This document shows positions 22,901 to 33,373 of a stretch of DNA of 64,000 nt, in pieces (position 1 is the first letter of the stretch; the number at the start of each line of letters is the position of its first letter). The position numbers were made by a program, and so were the translations under genes. The DNA comes from Miscanthus floridulus (taxonomy: Eukaryota > Streptophyta > Magnoliopsida > Poales > Poaceae). The notes under the pieces are model-generated. The model saw only the letters and a program-made list of their open reading frames with translations. It had not been told where the DNA came from and did not search any database. The stretch covers positions 95,492,269 through 95,556,268 of the forward strand of contig NC_089581.1 in assembly GCF_019320115.1 (NCBI RefSeq), read 5' to 3'.

Positions 22901-25068
22901 ATCTTAAGAAAAGTACCACAACTAATGTATTTTCACCAAGTCATGATTCATAACTTAACTGAGCCAATTTATTCAAACATGTAGAACTGTTCTGAGTAGA
23001 AGCAAAGCAATACAGGGCATTTGTTATTTTTATAACTCTTAAACTATAAATCCTAAACTCCTGAAATTTTTACCAGACAACAACAATCACCTTAGTAGCA
23101 CTCCACAAAAATTTCACATTTATTTGAGCATAAAAACTGCAGTTATGAAAAAGACAATACATGGCAAGTATCAAGAACCTATCTGCATAGATCTATTTTT
23201 ACAACCAAATATTTAAACTAAAACATGCCACATTATAGATCTACTGCCTAGACAATTTCATAAGGATTCCAAAAAGTCCTCATTTTCTATTTTACGATTT
23301 TTGTATGAATTACCATGAATTTTCAAAGTTCATCATTCAAATCTGTAAAAAGAAAAGAAAAGACATGTAAGTCTTGCGTTGGGGTCCCTGCAGAAAACAT
23401 TAATTAAACTACAGAGAAGGGGTCCTCAGGGGCACTATTCAAATGAGTCATGGCTTCACAGTTGGATCCCTCCCTTTCTTTGAATTTTAAGACGAAGTCC
23501 CCGACGTGATTTTTGAAGGGCTGCACAGGAGCTCGCCGTTTGTCGGTCGGAGGAGGCTCGTCGGCGGTGGGGGAAGTGGCGGTGGAGCACGAGCAGGGCC
23601 ACACGCACTCGCCAGTGGCCTCGGCTTGGCCCAAGGTGGAGCATGGAGCCCCAGCCACGTGCGCTGGCGGACTAGGCCGAGCCGCACCATGGTGAGGGCG
23701 CGTCGGTGACGAGTGGCTTCAGGCGAGGGGTGCGGGGGTTGCAGCGCGAGGTGAGGGAGGTGGTGGTGTGGTCAATTTGGGTGGAGGGAGGTTGGAGATG
23801 CAGGAATGACGGCGGCCATGGAGATGGCATGACCGGCCATGGCGGCGACGGTCGCGCCCGCAAGCAGCAGCAGCACGCGAGGGAAAAAGAAAGGGAGGGC
23901 CAGAGCGAGTGAAGGGTAACACGCTCGGCTCTCTGCATCGATGCAGGGGCGCAAGGACGCATGGCAGCAAGGTGAGGTGCTCAGCTCGGGCATGGAGGAG
24001 ACGTCCAGGACACGCGTCACCCTATGAGGCAAAACTCTGAACAGGTGGCGGGCGTCGGTGTGGACATGGTGGGGAGCAGATTTGGGCCGTCTCGGGTGCG
24101 AATTGGACTTTGGGCCTAAAATGAAGTTTGAAGGCCGTGAACTGCTCTTCATTTTTCATTTAGAGACCATGGTCATCAGAGCTCTAGATCAGTGAGTAAT
24201 TATGCCCCAAAGTGATAGTGTCAGCGCATTGACCGTGATTAACAAAACTCCAAAATTGATGGTCAAAACGAAGTCCAACGAGTGCCATCTTTTTATATGC
24301 TCTTCTCCATGAACTTAGCTCCAACCTTTATTTTGGGGTCAAGTCAAGTTGCTTAACGAAATTTGGAGAACGCAGAATGCCAATGTCGACAACGAGTCGA
24401 CGATGAATTCCAGACTTAGAAAAATTCTAAGTACCGAAAACAGCTGCCGATTCAACGTTTGAGCCTCGATTCGCCTTAGTTCCAAGTTGATCTAGCTCTT
24501 GGTCCAAAAATAAAGTTTGTTCTACTCTAATCAAACTTCAACTTTGATTTAAGATGCAACTCCATGCAAGCACTATAAGTGATTGGTCAACGTAGGTCAA
24601 AGTAGCATCATGGTAAAGCTTAAATCCGAGTTTTAGACCGATTGAGGTATTTTCTTGTCCTCCGCTCAACACGAACCCTTAATAACTTTTGTTCATGAGT
24701 GTAAGTAGAGCTGTTTGAGCAAGGTTGCAATGTTTGTTTGATGACCTATCATTTCATTCACTTAATAAAGCAATCTAAGAAAGATTATAACTTATCATTT
24801 CATGTGACTTCTTGATTCCAAACTCCATGAAACTTTTCCAATCATTCATGTGGGTGGAAATTGATGTGAGGCACATGAAAGAAGCACCTTCAACATTACT
24901 TAGGTATATATCTGAAAAGGGCCAATAAGCAAGCAAAGGTGTGTTGCCCAAGTTTAAGTTGGAGCTCGCTCTTGTAGAATTGATCTTGACACCGTCATCA
25001 CCACTTAACATGTCATGTTTGAGCTCAAACCCATCGCTTAACTAGTGGCAAACACCTAGGGTGTTACA
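19978..25068 (-). repeat. A right LTR (5' LTR)
   Basis: 5091 bp, TGTGACAGAACC to GGTGTTACA on the plus strand, adjoining the PBS on its left and the TSD on its right. It is collinear with the left LTR at an offset near 9760. It carries the same TATA box (24297-24290), GC-rich leader, about 184-bp array (21925-23210) and U5 hairpin (20412-20433). Confidence 0.92.
21925..23210. repeat. About 184-bp unit array in A right LTR
   Basis: The same seven-unit array as in the left LTR, shifted by about 9760. Both LTRs keep the unit spacing while differing by scattered substitutions. Confidence 0.6.
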
Positions 25069-25073
25069 CAGGT
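25069..25073. repeat. Right target-site duplication of A (CAGGT)
   Basis: CAGGT directly follows GTGTTACA, matching 10212-10216. Joining the two flanks restores a continuous coiled-coil reading frame of D's extra ORF. Copy at 50381-50385. Confidence 0.9.
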
Positions 25074-25840
25074 GATGGGGACGGAGGAGGTGAATGCCTG
25101 GCTGCGCGAGCAAGTGACTCGGCAGGCGGAGGGACTCTCCATCCTCGAGAACACCTGCCTCAGTAAGTACCTTTTCTGCTTTCGACGTGTTGGTTTCTTT
25201 GTTTAGCTTGATTCTGAGCTTATTGTCCTTTTTCTAGAGCTGGGTGGAAAGGTGGATTCATTGGAGCAGGACCTGGAGATGGCCAAAGCGATGTTTGGCC
25301 AGAATGCTGAGGCGCTGGCCAAGTCCCTTGAAGTGCGACGTGCTCTCGAGGGGGAACTTGACCAATGTTGCCCAGCTCATTATCTCGGAGGTCTTTGGGT
25401 CAGCGCTAAGTACCAGTGCGCCCGCCATCCGACTGGCGGAGGTTTTGGATGAGGTTCGGGCCCACATCACTGACGGGCTATTCTATGGGTCATTGGGGGT
25501 GTTGACTTCGGTGGTGACATACCACCTAGACCTAGACTTTGACACCATCTACAGCGGGTATGCCAATGGTTGTAGCACAGAGGACATCCAGTCGCTTGGG
25601 GAGGGCTTGCTGCCACATGCAAAGTTGTTGGCCGAGCAAGTCTCTGCGTAGTGGGTGATGGATGCCCACTGTGTGGACATGGCCGGAAGCATGCGTTAGG
25701 AGGACGTCGCCTAGCCTATGAATGGCATGGAGCCTAGGTCAGAAGTGGACATCGCCTCGCCTCCAACCGAGCCAAATGTTGCCCAGTCCCTTCCCTCACC
25801 GGTCGAGCCGGTAGTCGACACCACCGCGGAGATGTAGTAG
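25074..25840 (+). pseudogene. D extra (antisense) ORF, 3' part
   Basis: This continues the coiled coil cut by A (VNAWLREQVTRQAEGLSILE). A clear intron lies at 25163-25237 (GTAAGT donor, T-rich tract, CTAG acceptor, 75 bp), and its removal keeps the frame. The next exon encodes VDSLEQDLEMAKAMF, then a small deletion shifts the frame near 25360. The conserved C-terminal part follows (NVAQLIISEVFGSA, LAEVLDEVRAHI, DLDFDTIYSGYA, STEDIQSLGEGLLPHA). Three in-frame TAGs after 25649 sit where Gln is expected, and the ORF ends at 25835-25840. The function of this Tat-associated protein is unknown. Confidence 0.65.
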
Positions 25841-26343
25841 AAGTTTTAGAGTAGAAATACTTTAGCAAATGTAGAAGATAATGTCATGGGGGAGCCCCCT
25901 ATGTAAAGTGTTTTTGTGTATTTATGAATATAGTAACTTTGTTTTTGTGATGGAACTACTTCGTTCGGGGAAGCTTGTTCTGTCTGTTCCTTATTTTTTA
26001 CCTTAGCATAACTTTGTTTTTTATTCTCTTCTTTTTTGCACTTGCCTATTCACACCATAGGCTATAACCTTAAGAGCCCAGGCGTGGCCCATGAGGCTAA
26101 GTCGCTCATAGCCATAGGTAGAGGTGGGGTGCGATTAGTCAGAATAGTTTAAGCAAAGTTACGTAAGGTAATTAAAGGAATGGACTACCTTTTTGTTTAG
26201 GGAAAAATGTATTTATCATATGAAAGTAAAAAGAGGGGTGACATTGCACCCCCATGGAGCCCCCAAGCAACCTGGGCCGAAAGTGTTTGGGTTAGGGCAC
26301 TTTATAGGAGCGAACATTAAGTAAAAAATGATAAGACTGAATT
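25841..26343. other. D spacer between convergent frames
   Basis: A 0.5-kb non-coding stretch between the extra ORF and the integrase tail. The T-rich run at 25900-26040 may hold the 3' end of the plus-strand transcript. Confidence 0.5.
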
Positions 26344-26463
26344 TTAGAGGAAGAAACGATGTAGCTGTTCGCTGTTCCAAGTGTTGGTGAGAACGTTGCC
26401 GTTGTCATCCTTCAGTAGGTAGGTGTTCGGTTAGATCACCTCGGTCGCCATGTAAGGACCTTC
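26344..26463 (-). pseudogene. D integrase C-terminal tail, 39 codons
   Basis: Reads EGPYMATEVI, stop, PNTYLLKDDNG, NTWNSEQLHRFF, then TAA at 26346-26344. This is the typical last segment of Tat integrases. The internal stop is TAA within ATCTAACCG and fits a CAA to TAA change. No catalytic core lies upstream; gag sequence abuts it. Confidence 0.75.
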
Positions 26464-28098
26464 AGTAGTCTAGATCCTTGCCCGCTAGCCCCCTTTCTTG
26501 GCCGCTGCTTCTTTGCCTTTTCCTTCCTTTGGCCCACCGGCCTATCGCAGAAGGCGCTTGAGGAGCTCACACTCCTTGTAGAGGTGTTTGACGGGGTAGG
26601 CATGGTTGGTGCACGGGCTCTCCATGAGCTCATTGAAGTGGTCCGGAAGGCCTTACTAGGGCTACTTGTCCATGTGATCAGCCGTGGTGACCAACATGGA
26701 GTTGGCCGGTCAGTGACGATCTTCTTTGTTCCTTTTGCCCCTCTACGTGGAGGGGCCCCCATCCTGATCCTCACACTTGGCCTTGCCTTTGCCTCAGCCT
26801 CCATTGAAGCATTGTGGGAGCGGCGCTCTTTGGATGCGTCGGGCAAAGGCCGATGGTCCTGGGCCATCTGGGCTAGGACTCTGATCATCTGGTCGGCGGC
26901 CATACCTAGGGTGTGTTTCACCACTCCTCACGATGGCCCGGCCAGGGTCTATGTTGCCTACCATCACTGCCACTCAATAGTCACCATCATAATGCCGGGA
27001 CTGACATTGGTTGCAGATGACACTATGAGCATCTTGGTTCGGTCCGAGCAGCTCGCGCATAGGTAGTGGGTGTGGAGCGGGTGCCAGGTCAAGCCAGGGC
27101 ACAGATGCGGCCTCCTATGCCATGCTCGGCGGTTATAGCAGTGAGCGGATGGAGTGATTCATCTGGTGCATCCCCACTCCCTTGGTGGGGAGAGAGGCCA
27201 CAAGTTGGTGTCGTGATGCGGAGCTCTCTGCCTATTGAACGGTGGCGGTTTCCACCAGTGCCTGGAGGTTTGGGTGGATCGCCTGTTCCTGGGGGTCGTT
27301 CAGCTCGGGAAGGCAGCGTAGAAGCATTGACACAGCACCGATGTTCTGGTAAGCCCAAGTGAATTGTGGGGGATTGTTCTCCCAATCCATGATGTTGCAC
27401 TGGATCTAGCGGGCGCGACCCCGAGCGCCGCTCGCCGGTTTATGCGCACAGGGCGTAGTGTGGTGTGTCGAGCGCACCAGCGTAGGTGGCGGCTAGTTCT
27501 GCCACCACTATCATAGCTCCTTACCATGCTCTCGTGTGAGCGCGAGGTCCCCGTATGGGGGTCCAGAGGGGTGTGAGTCTATAGGGACTCCACTACCACT
27601 GATGGCTATCCTGAAGCATCCATCATAGCATACTCCCAGGATGGATGGTGGCTAGGTGCCACATCGCTGATGCTAGAGCCATCACTCTCAACATCATCAT
27701 CCATGAGGTCGAGGAAATAGGTGGGAGCATAGCTCGCCATCCCCATGAATTCAGACGTGAAAGGGGGCGGCGTCGGCATCCTTCAGAGCCCCTGGGCGTG
27801 CGCATCCACAGGGGACATGAGGCCATAGGGGAATCGGTCACATGGCGATCGTGGTAGGGACAACAGGGTCCCTCTGGATAATCGGCGGAAGATAGCAAAT
27901 AGTGAGTAAATAACAGTATGTATGTTACTCACAGCAGGGTTTGAGCAGAGAGTTTGCTCGGAATGAAGCGCAGGTGCATCATCGTTGAAGTCATCGTGTG
28001 TCCCAGAGCTAAGGGAGGGCGCCCCTTCGACGGGCGCTGTAACAAGTGCCTCCTCACAGAGATGTAGTATGCCGAGCTGATCGACGATGTAGTCGAGG
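26464..28098 (-). pseudogene. D gag remnant
   Basis: Sense-strand gag pieces in several frames. Near 26650-26530 the segment HFNELMESPCTNHAYPVKHLYKECELLK is recognisable as the gag zinc-knuckle neighbourhood of Tat elements (quoted in parts: MESPCTNHAYPV and KHLYKECELL). A Lys/Gly-rich tract (GPKEGKGKEAAAKKGG) runs straight into the integrase tail. Upstream to 28098 lie acidic and Ser/Pro-rich gag N-terminal sequences (YFLDLMDDDVE, SDVAPSHHPS). A possible short intron spans 27932-27874 (GTGAGT to CCAG), but 59 nt is short for a plant. E's LTR truncates the 5' side. Confidence 0.55.
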
Positions 28099-29539
28099 TG
28101 AAAGCATCTAGGCCCCTAGTTGGGTTTCGGTGATTAATGACAATATATGATTACTGTGACTAACGTGTGTTTTGTAGAGGCAATTAAGTTAGGTCATGGT
28201 AATGGAGATTGATTGGGTAATCATGGTGGTCATGCCCCTACGATGAAAATCGTTTCGGTTTTCAAAGAATGGACGACAAGGTTTAGGATGGACTAGTTCT
28301 AAGTGTCGTTTAGAGTTGAAGAGACACTTAAAGTAGTTTAGGACTATGTTTTTCCTTTGGCCGTACTATTAAGGGGGGTATGGATGGGTAGCTTGACCTA
28401 GGTGAGTCTAGTGAGTTAGGTGTGGTGCACACTTGCTAAATCTAGCACTAGGTAGCTCCAAAATAGCCCTTAGATCTAATGGAGCAAACTTCATTCACGT
28501 ATGATCGAGAGTTGGAAGTGAATGGAGGGTCAAATACTGACCGAACACTGGCTCAGGGTCCAGTTAGTTCATTTGACCAAGGTGTTTTCGTCTGGTGTGA
28601 CCGGACGCTGAGAGGTCAAGTGACTGGACACTGAGAGCCAGCATCCAATCGACTCCAGTAAGGTTCCAGAGAGGGAAAATCTTGATCGGACGCTGGCCAG
28701 CGTCCGGTCACACTGAAACATTGGAGTTCGAGGTAAACTGACCAGCGTGTCCGGACAACATGACCGGAGCGTCCGGTCACCCCGCAGAGGCACATAACGG
28801 TTCGTTTTTTAGCCCATGTTATAAATACTTCCTCCACTCGTGTGTGGGGGTACTTTTGCTTATTCCAACAACTGAGAAACACCTTTGAGAGTGCCAAGAA
28901 GAGCAAGGTCCTAGTGAGGTGTTTGAGATTTGAGAATCCCAAAGAGAGCCCTCATTAGTGAGATCAAGAGTAGCAAAGTGTGCATCCACCCTTCTCATTA
29001 GGCTTGTCATGGTCAAGTGAGAGTTCATGCTTCTTACTCTTGGTGATCGCCATCACCTAGATGGCTTGGTGATGATTGGGAGCTTGGTGATCATCCGACA
29101 GTGCTTGTGGATGACCCAACTCAAGTTGTGAGCTATTGTGGGTGATTCACCGCGACGAAGTGTCGAAGAATCAACCCATAGAGAGCACTTGATCCTTGTG
29201 CGGATCAAGGGGGAGCTACACCCTTGCGCGGGTGCTCCAATGAGGACTAGTGGGGAGTAGCGATTCTCCGATACCTCAGCAAAACATCACAGCGTTCCTC
29301 CTTCTCTGTTTAGTTTGAGCATTTACTTTGAGCAATTCAATTCTTGTCATTTACATTCCTAGAATTGCCATGCTAGAGTAGGATTGGAACTTAGGGTGCT
29401 AAACTTTTGTGCGTTAGATCAAAAGAAACACTTTCTAGGTACAAAGGGTTAATTGGGCTAACCATAGAGTATAATAATTGCAAAGAATTTTAGAATTAGC
29501 CCAATTCACCCCCCCCTCATGGGCATGTTGATCCTTTCA
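28099..29539 (+). repeat. E 5' LTR
   Basis: 1441 bp with perfect 6-bp inverted ends TGAAAG/CTTTCA, preceded by CGAGG (28094-28098), the likely TSD half. U3 holds repeated GACCGGACGCTGG-like words and palindromes, then TATAAATA at 28820-28827. A C-run (29505-29515) and the PBS close the LTR. Confidence 0.8.
28538..28779 (+). promoter_or_regulatory. Cluster of palindromic TGACCGGACGCTGG words upstream of E's TATA
   Basis: Forward words lie at 28538, 28598 and 28621. A near-perfect 28-bp palindrome occupies 28683-28710. A perfect 8-bp-arm palindrome, TGACCGGA-GCG-TCCGGTCA, occupies 28761-28779 and ends about 40 bp before the TATA box. Arrangement and spacing suggest transcription-factor sites in U3. 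Copy at 53850-54091. Confidence 0.55.
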
Positions 29540-29541
29540 AT

Positions 29542-29554
29542 TGGTATTGGAGCC
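29542..29554 (+). promoter_or_regulatory. E primer binding site
   Basis: TGGTATTGGAGCC lies two bases after the LTR. It differs at two positions from the canonical initiator tRNA-Met site TGGTATCAGAGCC. Copy at 54854-54866. Confidence 0.75.
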
Positions 29555-29603
29555 TCGTGCTCACGTATTTAGGCTTAACCGCCTAGAGAAAGATGTCTCA
29601 TGG

Positions 29604-32600
29604 TGTGGTAGAACCTCCTAAATTATAGGACCCACATGCACCTGTCACTGTCCAATGACCTCTGACGACTATGCATAGGTTCTAGGTAACTTAAGAAGAC
29701 CATCGGGTGTCCTCGAGGAACCCTGAATCATCCACAATTTCCGAGCAGGATCCCATTACAGAGTCATTGTAGTATTACAACATTTATTCAAATATCTACA
29801 TCAGAGTAAATTAGCGGAAGTCTTACAATAACTTAGTTTACAAACCAGTTGTTTCAAACCCTACAAACTAAGTTTGATAATGATTACAAACCGTAGTTGT
29901 AGTGGAGTGGCATTAGTAACATAATACAAACACACAATATAAGTATCCTACCCAAGGATCACACATTCACTTATCATCATCGACCTAAACAACAGTCATG
30001 CAGCACGATCCAAAACCGACCTGCTCATGAGGCTCACCTGCAACAAGGGTCAACAAACCCTGAGTCCAAAAGTACTCAACAAGACTTAACCGGAATAAAA
30101 ACTAAAAAGACTCCGGAATGCAGGCACAGGGATTCAAGGTATGGTTTTAGCAATAATCAAAGTTCTTTTGCGTAAAAGCTCTCTAACAAGACTCTTTATA
30201 TCAATATTTTTATCTTTGAAAAGATCATGTACAAAGCTGACATGATCCGTAATGAGATCATGAAACTTCCTATCCAACACTTTCTCAAACCTTACTCAAG
30301 TTCCAGTTATTAACTACGATGATGAACAGTGAGCTGAGTCTCCATAACCGAGGAGCAACGATGATTCAGACCGATTAAACCTAGCTGGGGATTCCAGACC
30401 ACACGACATATGCAGGTCCCCGACCTACATATACCAACCTACCCTCAGGTCCCCTAAAACAAGAACGGGTCCACGCCACCCGAGAATACAGTACTCTACC
30501 AATCCAGCCCATTGCCAGGTGGGTACATGCTATTCCCATCATCTCTCCACTCCCAGTGCGCGAGTAGCCATTCTCGTAATAGAATAGCCGATTTAAGGCT
30601 TACTAGAGTATGTGGTTAGACTACAAAGTCTCACCTCATGCAATTCAACAATGGACTGACCTTAATTGACACAGGCGAAAAAAACCCACTCACAAGACCT
30701 CCATGTCTTGTGGCTCTCACACACCGAGTGTGCCTGGTCTAGATTTATTATTCCACAAGCTCATATCACATGATAACATAAGTAATCAAATATAACCAAA
30801 GATCCATTTAAAACTCGTGGGTGACAGGTAATCACCCAACTTTTATCTGTCTAAGCATGGCTAAGCAAAACTAGGCATTTATGAAGTAAAACTGGTAACG
30901 AGGTAGATATGGAAAAACAAGGTTGGTAATGCACTAATTAGGTTTCCACTTGACTCCTAATCACTTAATGCAGTATATAAAAGCAAAAGCGATAAAAACT
31001 TGTAAAACACAAGGTAGGTTTAAATGCATCCAGGGCTTGCCTTGATTGGTGGAAAAGTCAGGTTCTGGAGTCATCCTACTGATATCAGATCCGACCTCAA
31101 CAGATGGATTAACTTCCTCCGCAACTTGATTAACTACCACATGCTCACCTTCGTTCACTACATGTAGTAACAATGCCATGTTTAACATGATGCGGGATAC
31201 AAAACATGATGCTTGATGATGGATGTGAAAGTTAAAAACTTGAATACAACTTTCCTTCGCGATACAGTTACAAGTCAAGACTAACTAAACCTTTTTCATA
31301 ACACTTATTTCAATTGCCAAGGATCATTACCAACTAATGACCCAAGGTCATCACTTAATCCAAAAATTCAAACAAAAACCTAAGTCATTAAAGGTTACTA
31401 TTTGCTTTTATGAATTAATTATTTAATTAAAAATTATGAAATAAATCAACTTGTTCCAATTGAGCTCAAAAATTTTGTAAAGTTTCATCACATGATAACT
31501 AAGTGGCAAAACAATTTTCATAATTTTTGGATCATTATTTATGCCTAGAAAACTCATAGAAACTCATTTATTAATTAATTGAGCCATTTTTATCACATCT
31601 AAAAAAGTACTAAAAAACAACATTTCATATTTTTCCTATATAATACACATCACAGAGATGTCACACAAAAATTTTCATAATTTTTGGACCTCTAATTAAT
31701 TCTACACAAAAATAACAAAAGCATACACTATTCATTCATTTCTGACAATAGAAAAATTCCATTTTGAAACCCACGGTCACTGACACCTTGACCCCACCTG
31801 TCATCCCCGACCTCCCGCGCTGACCACGGTGATGACGGCGCTGACCGGTGATTTCTCGCCGCCGGTGAGATCAACGGCGATGGCAAAGGTACCACTGTGA
31901 TCACCACGACAAGGCACATCTACTGGTGTCACAGATTGCATCGATAACAGCTCAAACCAAGCTCGACACCGGCCATGGCGGCCACGACGGCACGGCTGCG
32001 CTACGCTGGTGAAACAAAGCTGGTAGCGGTTAAACAAAGTGCATGGAAAGGTTCAGCAGCTCATCCCGAACTCGATGGAGCAAAGAGTGGAACTTGAGAA
32101 GCAACTAAGACGCCGGTCGTCGGTCACAGCGGCCACGACGGAGCAATGGTTGTCAATGGCGGTGTCCCGGTGACTACGGTGGAAGAAATGATCAATCAAT
32201 AGAGCACAAAGATACATGGACACAAGGCGAAGCTGGAGCTACGCTGAGCAAGAGCAAAGGTGCACCGGAGAGTTCTGGCCACGGTGACATGCGCTCGACG
32301 GAGATTCTGCCGGCCGCGAGGAAGAAAGACATGACCAGCGTTATCTCGGTGAAATCAAGCTACAATAGTTGGTTGGCTAGGTGCGCAAGGAACAAGCGGA
32401 GCTTAGACGGTGCTTTGCCAAGGATGAGAAGGCGCTACGGCGATGGCAAAGCTCAATGGAGCAGCGGCAGCGGCGATAGGAAAAACAAAGGAGGAGAAAA
32501 GAAGAACGGCGACGACGCCTGGGCTATAAACGCGACCAGTAAGCAAAGAGAAGCCATGCAGGGACCTTCTCCACACCAGCGCGGAGCCAAAGACGACCAC

Positions 32601-33212
32601 GAATGCGCCTGGAAGCCCGAGGAAGCTCGCCGGCGGTGACAGCTGCCCGATGGCACTGTTTGCCATAATTACATAATTGCCACTCATTTTAAATTCTCAA
32701 ATTACTCCCAAATTTGTATGGCAACTCAAAAATCTCCAAAAATAAAAGTTGTTCCAAATTCAAAGTTCTACAACTTTGCTTTTATAACCATACCCAAATT
32801 CGGCCTACATTTTGAAATGCAAGTTTAAATTCAAAAAGGGGACATTTCAAGAATTTACGCCTTTTCAAATTACTTCAAATTTTTCATAACAACTTTGAAA
32901 ACTCCAAAAACAAACTTTGTATAACTTGACAAGCTCTACACTTTTGCTTTTAGACTTAACCCCAAAATGTGCTTAGATTTTGAAATGGGTTTTCTAGGGT
33001 AAAATTAAATGTTGAAATCAGGGTTTTTCGGAAATTCAAATCAATACAAAGATTTTTAACTCAATTCAAGCCATACAAGTCAACACATATAACATAAAGG
33101 TAAACTTGTTTTAGTGTATGCATATATCAAAATTTCCACTAACACATGAATGATGTGCTATGCATATGATGACATGGCAGGTTTTAGTACTTAAAACACC
33201 CGAGGTGTTACA
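29604..33212 (-). repeat. B left LTR (3' LTR), 3609 bp
   Basis: Plus-strand ends TGTGGTAGAACC and GGTGTTACA. Read on its own strand: U3 with a 178-bp direct repeat, a candidate TATAAAAG at 32786-32779 (or TTTATAGC near 32530), a GC-rich leader (32640-31780) and an AT-rich zone. The U5 part resembles A's LTR, including the hairpin at 30061-30078, here with one stem mismatch. A 94-codon hydrophobic ORF (32687-32403) starts the leader; coding status unknown. Confidence 0.88.
32698..33050. repeat. 178-bp direct repeat in B U3
   Basis: Two diverged units begin CAAATTACT at 32698 and 32876. They share, in order, an ACTCC/CTCCAAAAA word, a CTACAACTTTGCTTTTA or CTACACTTTTGCTTTTA word, and an ATTTTGAAATG word. 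Only the first unit has the TATAAAAG on the minus strand. Confidence 0.65.
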
Positions 33213-33224
33213 ATCCTTCCCCCT
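33213..33224 (-). promoter_or_regulatory. B polypurine tract
   Basis: AGGGGGAAGGAT on the minus strand abuts the 3' LTR start TGTAACACC. The next bases (GTCCCAAGATTCA on plus) match element A. Copy at 58525-58536. Confidence 0.78.
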
Positions 33225-33373
33225 AAAAGAAATCTTGTCCCAAGATTCAAAGTCATAGGGTAAGTAATGGAAAAGGAAATGTGTCAGTCCAAAAACATCC
33301 AAAACTTGTCCATAAACAGCTAAGGTCCCATTACAAACATGATTCATAACAACAAAGCAAAACTAACATTATT

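Larger units (their letters stand above)
10217..25068 (-). mobile_element. Element A: LARD-like non-autonomous LTR retrotransposon
   Basis: A complete 14.85-kb element with two LTRs of about 5.09 kb, TG...CA ends and a 5-bp TSD. Its orientation comes from a PBS next to the right LTR and a PPT next to the left LTR, both on the minus strand. The 4.7-kb internal domain contains no gag, protease, RT or integrase that I can recognise in any frame. That matches the definition of a large retrotransposon derivative (LARD). The LTRs differ by many substitutions and a few indels, roughly a few per cent by eye and not counted, so the insertion is not very recent. The terminal and PPT sequences resemble element B, so a B-like element could have supplied the proteins. 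Confidence 0.88.
7976..28098 (-). mobile_element. Element D: older Tat derivative, split by A and entered by C and E
   Basis: D is what remains when A (10217-25068) is removed. On the minus strand it has a gag remnant fused to the integrase C-terminus (26344-28098). On the plus strand it has a convergent extra ORF (7976-10216 plus 25074-25840). C interrupts the left side and E interrupts the right side at 28098, so no LTR of D is visible. Antisense or sense additional ORFs next to the 3' LTR are known in Tat elements, and this arrangement fits. Most of protease, RT and RNase H is missing, so D was non-autonomous. Confidence 0.65.
28099..29603 (+). mobile_element. Element E: 5' end of a probable Ty1/copia element, cut by B
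   Basis: Contains the 5' LTR, a PBS and a short leader. A start codon at 29592 (ATGTCTCATGG) follows, and element B begins 12 bases later. The rest of E would lie beyond B and outside the window. Assignment to copia rests on LTR length (1.4 kb), single-strand layout and general similarity to grass copia LTRs, not on coding domains. Confidence 0.65.

Noticed and set aside
26584..27362. Long plus-strand ORFs
   Set aside because: They are antisense to the gag remnant of D, and their products show no domain.
28538..28779. CRISPR-like regular repeats
   Set aside because: Spacing is irregular and units are part of palindromes in an LTR promoter. This is eukaryotic repeat DNA.
31728..32690. GC-rich ORF cluster that resembles an exon
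   Set aside because: It is inside B's LTR, downstream of its candidate TATA box, and no product is recognisable.
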